Assembly (NCBI GenBank): GCA_020216895.1
Contig: JAIWOM010000034.1
Coordinates: 1 to 10,268 of the forward strand
Source: Microcella sp.
GTDB taxonomy: Bacteria > Actinomycetota > Actinomycetes > Actinomycetales > Microbacteriaceae
Direction: 5' to 3'
Length of the DNA: 10,268 bases
The position numbers and the translations under genes were made by a program. Under the pieces are notes generated by a model, which saw only the letters and a list, made by a program, of their open reading frames with translations, ran no database searches and was not told the DNA's origin. Positions 5,930-10,268 of the stretch are shown piece by piece. The stretch's first letter is position 1; each line of letters begins with the position of its first letter.

Positions 5930-7075
5930 ATGACCCCCACCCCCGCGACGGATGCTCCCGCCCCGCAGCCCGAGCCCCGCACCTCGGTCGACGTCGAGTC
6001 GGAGGCCTTCGTGGTCGCCATCGCCGTGGCGATCGTGACCGCCGTCGTCGGCGGGTTTCTCTTCGCGGGCACGAACCCGCCGATCTGGGGCGGCATCTCG
6101 TTGGGCGTGGTGGCGGCCGGGTCGATCCTCATCGCGGGGGTGATCGTCGCCTACGTCGGCTACTGGCGCAGCCGCACGGTCGAGGGGCAGCAGTGGCGCC
6201 TCGAGCTGCAGCCGTGGAAGTTCATCGTCGACGCCACGACGGTGGCCTTCGTGCACGCGGTGCTCGCCGTGCTCGCCGCGATCGCCGTCTTCCTGCTGCT
6301 GCAGCGCAGCTTCCAGGGCCTGACGCTCGACCCGCCGTTCACGACGGTCGCCCTCGCGCTGGTGACGGCGCTCGCCGCCTACTGGATCTACCTCTCGGTC
6401 TCGTCGATCACGACGCCGAAGATGTCGAGCCTGCTCGTGCTGTTCATGACCTTCGGCACGCTCACCGCGATGGCGACGTCGAGCGATCCGGCCTGGTGGG
6501 AGTACCACTTCAGCCAGCTCGGCACCTTCGGTGACCGGTCGAGTAGCCTGTTCAACATCACGCTGATCATCGCGGGCTTCTTCGTGACGACCTTCGCGCT
6601 CTACCTGCAGCGCGACCTGCAGGTGCTCGTCGACCGCCGCGTGCTCGTCAACCCGAAGGCGCCGCGCTTCGTGTCGGTGACGTTCGTCGTGATGGGTGTC
6701 ATGCTCGCGTGCGTCGGCATCTTCCCCCTGACGGTGAGCGTGCTGCTGCACAACATCTCGGCTTCCGGCATGGCCGTGACCTTCCTGGTGCTGCTGTTCT
6801 CGTCGCCGACGGTGCTGAAGGGGCTGCCAGGCCGGTTCTTCGTGGTGTCGGCAGCCTTCGCCGGGGCGCTGATCGTCGGGGCGCTGCTGTTCGAGCCGAT
6901 CGGCTACTACAACCTGACCGCCTTCGAGCTGGTGGCGTTCGCGATCATCTTCGCCTGGATCTCGATCTTCATCCGCTACATCAACGCGCTCACCGAGCAG
7001 ACGGCGTACCGGGCGGCCGACGCGGCCGCAACGACGACGGATGCGGAGCCCGCGTCGACCGGAGGTGCAGCATGA
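5930..7075 (+). CDS. Polytopic membrane protein, DUF998-like
   Basis: A 381-residue integral membrane protein with about ten hydrophobic segments (roughly residues 27-47, 54-78, 101-124, 137-157, 165-182, 208-225, 247-270, 278-292, 303-321, 331-349). The stretch SQLGTFGDRSSSLFN (195-209) followed by a helix with IIAGFF resembles the DUF998 signature of a serine/LG segment and an FN at a helix start. The N-terminal 20 residues and the last 25 are Ala/Pro/Thr-rich and probably cytosolic and disordered. No enzyme motif or transport family was recognised; function is unknown. ATG 5930 was preferred to the in-frame TTG at 5900 because a TAGACT hexamer sits between them. The stop overlaps the rhodanese start (ATGA, 7072-7075), so the two are likely translated together. 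Confidence 0.8.
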   Translation: MTPTPATDAPAPQPEPRTSVDVESEAFVVAIAVAIVTAVVGGFLFAGTNPPIWGGISLGVVAAGSILIAGVIVAYVGYWRSRTVEGQQWRLELQPWKFIVDATTVAFVHAVLAVLAAIAVFLLLQRSFQGLTLDPPFTTVALALVTALAAYWIYLSVSSITTPKMSSLLVLFMTFGTLTAMATSSDPAWWEYHFSQLGTFGDRSSSLFNITLIIAGFFVTTFALYLQRDLQVLVDRRVLVNPKAPRFVSVTFVVMGVMLACVGIFPLTVSVLLHNISASGMAVTFLVLLFSSPTVLKGLPGRFFVVSAAFAGALIVGALLFEPIGYYNLTAFELVAFAIIFAWISIFIRYINALTEQTAYRAADAAATTTDAEPASTGGAA

Positions 7076-7506
7076 CCGGCTCGGCGCTCGGCAGCTTCGG
7101 CGACCCCGCGTCGACCGCCGCGCACTACGCCGCGAAGCTCGCCGTCGAGACGGACGCCTCCGATGTGTGGGCCGCCCGACAGGCAGGCGAGGTGTTCCAC
7201 CTCGTCGACGTGCGCGGGCAGGCCGCGTGGGATCAGGGGCACGCCGCCGGGGCGCTGCACATCCCGCGGCAGCAGCTGGCGGAGCGGGTGGGCGAGCTCG
7301 GGCAGGGCATCCCGGTCGTGGTGTACTGCTGGTCGCCCGGCTGCAACGGCGGCGCGAAGGCGGCCCTCGAGCTGGCGCGCCTCGGTGTGCCGGTGAAGGA
7401 GATGATCGGCGGCTTCGAGTACTGGGCGCGCGAAGGGTATCCGGTCGAGGATGCTCAGGGCGCGGTCGTCCGCCCGATCGACCCGCTCACCAACGTGGTC
7501 GATTAG
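7072..7506 (+). CDS. Single-domain rhodanese-like sulfurtransferase with a CWSPGC active loop
   Basis: A 144-residue cytoplasmic protein with a rhodanese fold: VFHLVDVRGQAAWDQGHAAGALHIP (residues 41-65) contains the conserved D47-R49 region and GHxxGAxHIP motif, and VVVYCWSPGCNGG (82-94) is the active loop with persulfide-forming Cys86. The loop is atypical: a second cysteine (C91) and no Arg at the usual end of the CxxxxR loop, while MIGGFEYW (111-118) follows as in related actinobacterial proteins. It may carry sulfane sulfur or act as a thiol switch; thiosulfate or cyanide activity cannot be assumed. About 30 extra N-terminal residues precede the fold. GGAGG at 7061-7065, 6 nt before the ATG, is a good ribosome site, and the ATG overlaps the DUF998 stop. 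Confidence 0.9.
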   Translation: MTGSALGSFGDPASTAAHYAAKLAVETDASDVWAARQAGEVFHLVDVRGQAAWDQGHAAGALHIPRQQLAERVGELGQGIPVVVYCWSPGCNGGAKAALELARLGVPVKEMIGGFEYWAREGYPVEDAQGAVVRPIDPLTNVVD

Positions 7507-7510
7507 CCGC

Positions 7511-7548
7511 CCGGCTCCGCGCCGGCCCCGCGTCGGCGGTACTCGCCG
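7511..7548. terminator. Possible bidirectional terminator hairpins between convergent genes
   Basis: The 44-bp gap between the rhodanese and DUF554 stops holds two short GC stems, CCGGC/GCCGG (7511-7515 with 7521-7525) and CGGCG/CGCCG (7534-7538 with 7544-7548), each with a 5-nt loop. No T-run follows on either strand. In DNA this GC-rich such stems arise easily by chance, so position between convergent genes is the main support. Confidence 0.3.
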
Positions 7549-7550
7549 GC

Positions 7551-8342
7551 TCAGCCGAGCAGCGCCTGCACGCCCACGGTGAGCAGCGGCGCCACGATGA
7601 GTGCGGGCAGCATGTCGGCGACCGACACGGCGCGCACGTTGAGCAGGCGCAGGCCGACGCCGAGCAGCAGCACGCCGCCGGTCGCGGTGAGAGCGGCGAT
7701 CGCGGCGCCCGACATGACGGTGCCGAGGAAGAACGCGAGCACCGTCAGCAGCCCCTGCCAGAGGCCGACGGGGATCGCCGAGAACGCGACGCCCCAGCCG
7801 AGCGAGGCGGCGAAGGCGACCGAGGCGAAGCCGTCGAGCGTGGCCTTGAGGGCGAGCTGGTCGAAGCCCTGGCCGGTGCCGTCCTGGAAGGCTCCGAGGA
7901 TCGCCAGCGGCCCGATCGCGAACACGAGCGAGGCGTCGACGAACCCGGTGATGAAGCGGTCGCGGCCGGTGAGGGCGAGCGGCGCTTCGTCGGGGTGCGT
8001 GGGCACCGCATCCTTCGCCGCGGGGCGGGTGAAGCGGCGCTGCAGCCAGCCGCCGAAGCGCTCGAGCCGCGACTCGATGCCGGCCAGCGAGCCGACGATG
8101 CTGCCGATGAGCAGGGCACCGATGACGACGAGGAAGGTGCCGCCGGCGCCGACTGCTCCGCTGAACTCGGGGTCAGTGAGCGCCACCAGGTTGAGGCCGC
8201 CGAGCACGATCGTGATGAGTCCGAGCGCGTCGGTGACGACGCGATTGGTGCGCTCGGGCAGGCGGTTGCCGATGAGAACGCCGATGGCGGCGCCGATCAC
8301 GATGGTGACGATGTTGAGCAGGGTGCCGAGGCCGACGATCAC
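7551..8342 (-). CDS. DUF554 family membrane protein (YdfK/YqgA-like)
   Basis: A 263-residue integral membrane protein with about seven hydrophobic segments. It begins with VGLGTLLNIVTIVIGAAIGVL-type sequence (residues 3-23) and carries the family core at 131-171: GFVDASLVFAIGPLAILG, then an FQDG turn and KATLDGFASV. These match the repeated glycine/serine signatures of DUF554 proteins such as E. coli YqgA and B. subtilis YdfK, whose role is not established; a transporter or channel is a guess. Length is slightly above the usual 230, from an added loop at about 105-125 (RPAAKDAVPTHPDEA). The GTG start at 8342 has no ribosome site but sits 6 nt after TACTCT. It is convergent with the rhodanese and divergent from the tocopherol-cyclase-like gene. 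Confidence 0.88.
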   Translation of the reverse strand: MIVGLGTLLNIVTIVIGAAIGVLIGNRLPERTNRVVTDALGLITIVLGGLNLVALTDPEFSGAVGAGGTFLVVIGALLIGSIVGSLAGIESRLERFGGWLQRRFTRPAAKDAVPTHPDEAPLALTGRDRFITGFVDASLVFAIGPLAILGAFQDGTGQGFDQLALKATLDGFASVAFAASLGWGVAFSAIPVGLWQGLLTVLAFFLGTVMSGAAIAALTATGGVLLLGVGLRLLNVRAVSVADMLPALIVAPLLTVGVQALLG

Positions 8343-8348
8343 CGCATC

Positions 8349-8354
8349 AGAGTA
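8349..8354 (-). promoter_or_regulatory. Putative -10 element (TACTCT) of the DUF554 gene, leaderless type
   Basis: On the minus strand TACTCT is followed by GATGCG and then the GTG start at 8342. There is no ribosome site, so initiation on a leaderless mRNA is the simplest reading. It lies back to back with the -10 of the divergent gene at 8363-8368. Confidence 0.45.
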
Positions 8355-8362
8355 GTCGCCAC

Positions 8363-8368
8363 TAGGGT
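8363..8368 (+). promoter_or_regulatory. Putative -10 element (TAGGGT) of the tocopherol-cyclase-like gene
   Basis: TAGGGT is followed by GGCGCC and the ATG at 8375. The AGGG inside could also serve as a weak ribosome site. Its -35 region must fall in the other promoter or in the first codons of the DUF554 gene, because only 32 bp separate the two start codons. Confidence 0.4.
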
Positions 8369-8374
8369 GGCGCC

Positions 8375-9388
8375 ATGCGAACCCCCGTCGACTACGTGCG
8401 TGGTGTGCGGCACCCCGAGGCCTTCCACGGCCGCGGCGTCACCCGCGGCTACTTCGAGGGCTGGTACGTCAAGCTCGTGTCGGCCGACCGCTCGCAGCGG
8501 TGGGCGGTGATTCCGGGGGTGTTCCGCGGGCTGGCGTCGGATGACGGGGCCCGCGACGAGGCCTTCGTGCAGGTGCTCGACGGCCTGACGGGGCGCAGCT
8601 GGTACCACCGGTTCGACCCCGCCGACTTCGAGGCGGCGAGCGACCGGTTCGCGGTGCGCGTCGGCGGCAACACCTTCTCGCCGGAGGGGGTCACGCTCGA
8701 CCTGCCGCAGCTGCGGGGCAGCATCCGGTACACCACCGCACTCGACCCCTGGCCGGTGACGCTGCGCGAACCGGGAATCATGGGCTGGTACGGGCTCGTG
8801 CCGTTCATGGAGTGCTTTCACGGCATCGTCTCGTTCGGCCACGGGCTGGCGGGCGAGCTCGAGGTCGAGGGCGCGCCGCGCAGCTTCGACGGCGGCCGCG
8901 GCTACATCGAGAAAGACTGGGGGCAGGCGTTCCCGGCCGGCTACGTGTGGATGGCGAGCAACCACATCGACGCGCCCGACGGCTCCGACACGGGCGCATC
9001 GCTCATCGGCTCGGTGGCGATCATCCCGTGGTTGGGCGGTTCGTTCCGGGGCTTCATCGTCGGGCTGAAGCACAGCGGGAAGCTGCATCGCTGGACCACA
9101 TACACGCGCGCCCGCGAGCGCCGCCTCGAGATCGACGACAGCCACGTGCGCTGGAGCATCGAGGGCCGCGACGGCCTGCTCGAGCTCGAGGCCGAGCGGG
9201 TGCGCGGCGGGCTGCTGCATGCACCGCTGCGCACCGCGATGCATCAGCGCGTCGAGGAGACGCTGGATGCGCGCATCACGCTGCGCCACCGCGACGCGTC
9301 GGGCCGCATCCTGCTGGAGGGTACGGCCCATGCGGCGGGACTCGAGGTGTTCGGCGAGACCGACCGGCTACTCGGGCTTCGCGCCTGA
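8375..9388 (+). CDS. Tocopherol cyclase-like family protein
   Basis: A 337-residue soluble protein resembling the tocopherol cyclase family (plant/cyanobacterial VTE1). Diagnostic stretches: GYFEGWY (residues 25-31), PGIMGWYGLVPFMECFHG (133-150), GYIEKDWG (176-183) and FPAGYVWMASNH (186-197), all well-known conserved blocks. In plants the enzyme forms the chromanol ring; actinobacteria are not known to make tocopherol, so the substrate here is unknown (a quinone or other prenyl lipid is a guess). No signal peptide or membrane segment was seen. Length is shorter than plant VTE1 but fits bacterial homologues. It starts at ATG 8375, just after a TAGGGT hexamer, and its last 21 nt overlap the end of the convergent TerC gene. 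Confidence 0.85.
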   Translation: MRTPVDYVRGVRHPEAFHGRGVTRGYFEGWYVKLVSADRSQRWAVIPGVFRGLASDDGARDEAFVQVLDGLTGRSWYHRFDPADFEAASDRFAVRVGGNTFSPEGVTLDLPQLRGSIRYTTALDPWPVTLREPGIMGWYGLVPFMECFHGIVSFGHGLAGELEVEGAPRSFDGGRGYIEKDWGQAFPAGYVWMASNHIDAPDGSDTGASLIGSVAIIPWLGGSFRGFIVGLKHSGKLHRWTTYTRARERRLEIDDSHVRWSIEGRDGLLELEAERVRGGLLHAPLRTAMHQRVEETLDARITLRHRDASGRILLEGTAHAAGLEVFGETDRLLGLRA

Positions 9389-10267
9389 CCCAGAGTCGCC
9401 CGACCCGTCGCCATCGGCGTCGCTCGCGCCGCTCGGCGCTGCGGCGACGGCCGCGACACGGCGGCGACGGCGGAACACCGGCTCCGCCTCCGCCATCTCT
9501 TCCGGCGTCGCGATGCGGAACGGCGGGGCGTTCTCGACCTCGACGGCGTGCCGGCCCTGGCCACGCGTGGCACGCAGGCTCGTGATGATCGAGATCGCGA
9601 TGATCACCGCCACGACACCGAGCGAGACGCTCGTGGGGATCTTGTAGACGTCGAGCAGCAGCATCTTGATGCCGACCCAGATGAGCACGAACGCCAGGCC
9701 GAGCTTCAGGTAGACGAAGCGGTGCATGAGGTCGGCGAGCAGGAAGTACATCGCGCGCAGACCCAGGATCGCGAAGGCGTTCGCGGTGAACACGATGAAC
9801 GGCTCGCTCGTCACACCGAAGATGGCGGGGATCGAGTCGACGGCGAAGATGATGTCGGTCACCTCGACGAGCACCAGCACGGCAAGCAGCGGGGTGGCGA
9901 CGATCACGCCCGCCTTGCGGATGAGGAACTTCTGCCCGTGGTACGCGTCGGTCATCGGCACGAAGCGCTTGAACAGCTTGAGCACCTTCGAGTTCGCGAC
10001 ATCCATGTGCTCGTTGCGCTTCCGGATCATCACGTAACCCGTGTAGAGCAGGAAGGCCGCGAACACGTAGAGGATCCACGAGAACTGGTCGATCAGCACG
10101 GCGCCGAGGGCGATGAAGATCGCGCGGAACACGAGAGCGCCGATGACGCCGAGGAAGAGCACGCGGTGCTGGAACTCGCGCGGCACCCCGAAGAAGGCGA
10201 AGATGATCGCCCAGACGAACACGTTGTCGACGGCGAGCGACTTCTCGATGAGGTAGCCGGCGTAGTA
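9368..10267 (-). CDS. TerC/Alx-family integral membrane protein, N-terminus beyond window edge
   Basis: 299 residues are visible, with the start outside the window. Two family blocks with conserved acidic residues in helices are intact: YLIEKSLAVDNVFVWAIIF (visible residues 5-23) and VEVTDIIFAVDSIPAIFG (134-151), along with about eight hydrophobic helices. TerC/Alx proteins act in the cytoplasmic membrane and are linked to tellurite resistance and, more recently, manganese export and metal loading of secreted proteins. The acidic residues probably bind the metal. After the last helix (ending near visible residue 237) comes a cytosolic tail with RRRRR followed by an Asp/Ser/Gly-rich end, which is species-variable. 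It is convergent with the tocopherol-cyclase-like gene, with a 21-nt overlap. No ter operon partner (terD, terZ) is visible. Confidence 0.92.
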   Translation of the reverse strand, partial: YYAGYLIEKSLAVDNVFVWAIIFAFFGVPREFQHRVLFLGVIGALVFRAIFIALGAVLIDQFSWILYVFAAFLLYTGYVMIRKRNEHMDVANSKVLKLFKRFVPMTDAYHGQKFLIRKAGVIVATPLLAVLVLVEVTDIIFAVDSIPAIFGVTSEPFIVFTANAFAILGLRAMYFLLADLMHRFVYLKLGLAFVLIWVGIKMLLLDVYKIPTSVSLGVVAVIIAISIITSLRATRGQGRHAVEVENAPPFRIATPEEMAEAEPVFRRRRRVAAVAAAPSGASDADGDGSGDSGSGAKPE

Positions 10268-10268
10268 C

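Noticed and set aside
7041..8510. A 489-codon plus-strand frame spanning the rhodanese and DUF554 region
   Set aside because: Runs through the end of one gene, antisense to another and into a third; composition is that of a shadow frame.
1..10268. tRNA, rRNA, CRISPR array, transposase or phage genes
   Set aside because: Looked for conserved stem/CCA patterns, regularly spaced repeats and mobile-element proteins; none seen.

Overview
This is a GC-rich stretch of bacterial DNA (roughly 70% G+C by eye) that reads like an actinobacterial chromosome, most likely Microbacteriaceae. Supporting signs are the very strong G/C third-position bias, the recurring GGATGC word, start codons with little or no Shine-Dalgarno sequence, and gene types common in that group: a mycoredoxin-like glutaredoxin, an Rv1471-like thioredoxin, DUF998, DUF554 and a long acyl-CoA oxidase. 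The assignment is inference; no rRNA or marker gene is present. No tRNA, rRNA, CRISPR, insertion sequence or phage gene was found, and gene density is high.

Layout, left to right. (1) A minus-strand pair: a thioredoxin (1511-1885), then 9 nt later a DHA2-type drug exporter that runs off the left edge (2-1501). Just upstream of the thioredoxin is a perfect 10-bp inverted repeat with ACCC/GGGT cores, the shape of a CsoR/RicR/CstR-family operator. (2) Divergent from these, a 714-residue acyl-CoA oxidase (2123-4267), followed by an 86-88 nt long-stem inverted repeat (4278-4365). (3) A two-gene plus-strand operon with a 4-nt overlap: an integral membrane ICMT-like methyltransferase (4388-4888) and a dienelactone hydrolase (4885-5613). 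(4) A convergent small glutaredoxin/mycoredoxin (5610-5870, minus), whose stop codon shares the CTAG tetranucleotide with the hydrolase stop. (5) A plus-strand operon of a ten-helix DUF998-type membrane protein (5930-7075) and a variant rhodanese (7072-7506), overlapping by ATGA. (6) A DUF554 membrane protein (7551-8342, minus). (7) Divergent from it across only 32 bp, a tocopherol-cyclase-like protein (8375-9388, plus). (8) A TerC-family membrane protein (9368 to beyond the right edge, minus), overlapping the previous gene tail-to-tail by 21 nt.

How the parts fit. No large pathway is encoded. A thiol/sulfur theme recurs in three separate transcription units: thioredoxin, mycoredoxin and rhodanese. 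With the CsoR/CstR-like operator it hints at copper or sulfane-sulfur stress handling, but each link is inference. Acyl-CoA oxidase would make hydrogen peroxide during fatty-acid oxidation. The rest looks like ordinary chromosomal housekeeping or envelope functions.

The less ordinary signals are non-coding: the operator, the long hairpin, a repeated TANNNT hexamer 6-7 nt before five start codons (suggesting leaderless transcripts), and an over-represented ACGGATGC word. I see no convincing sign of a wholly new multi-gene system. The best candidates for something undescribed are the thioredoxin-exporter operon under the operator and the DUF998-rhodanese pair.
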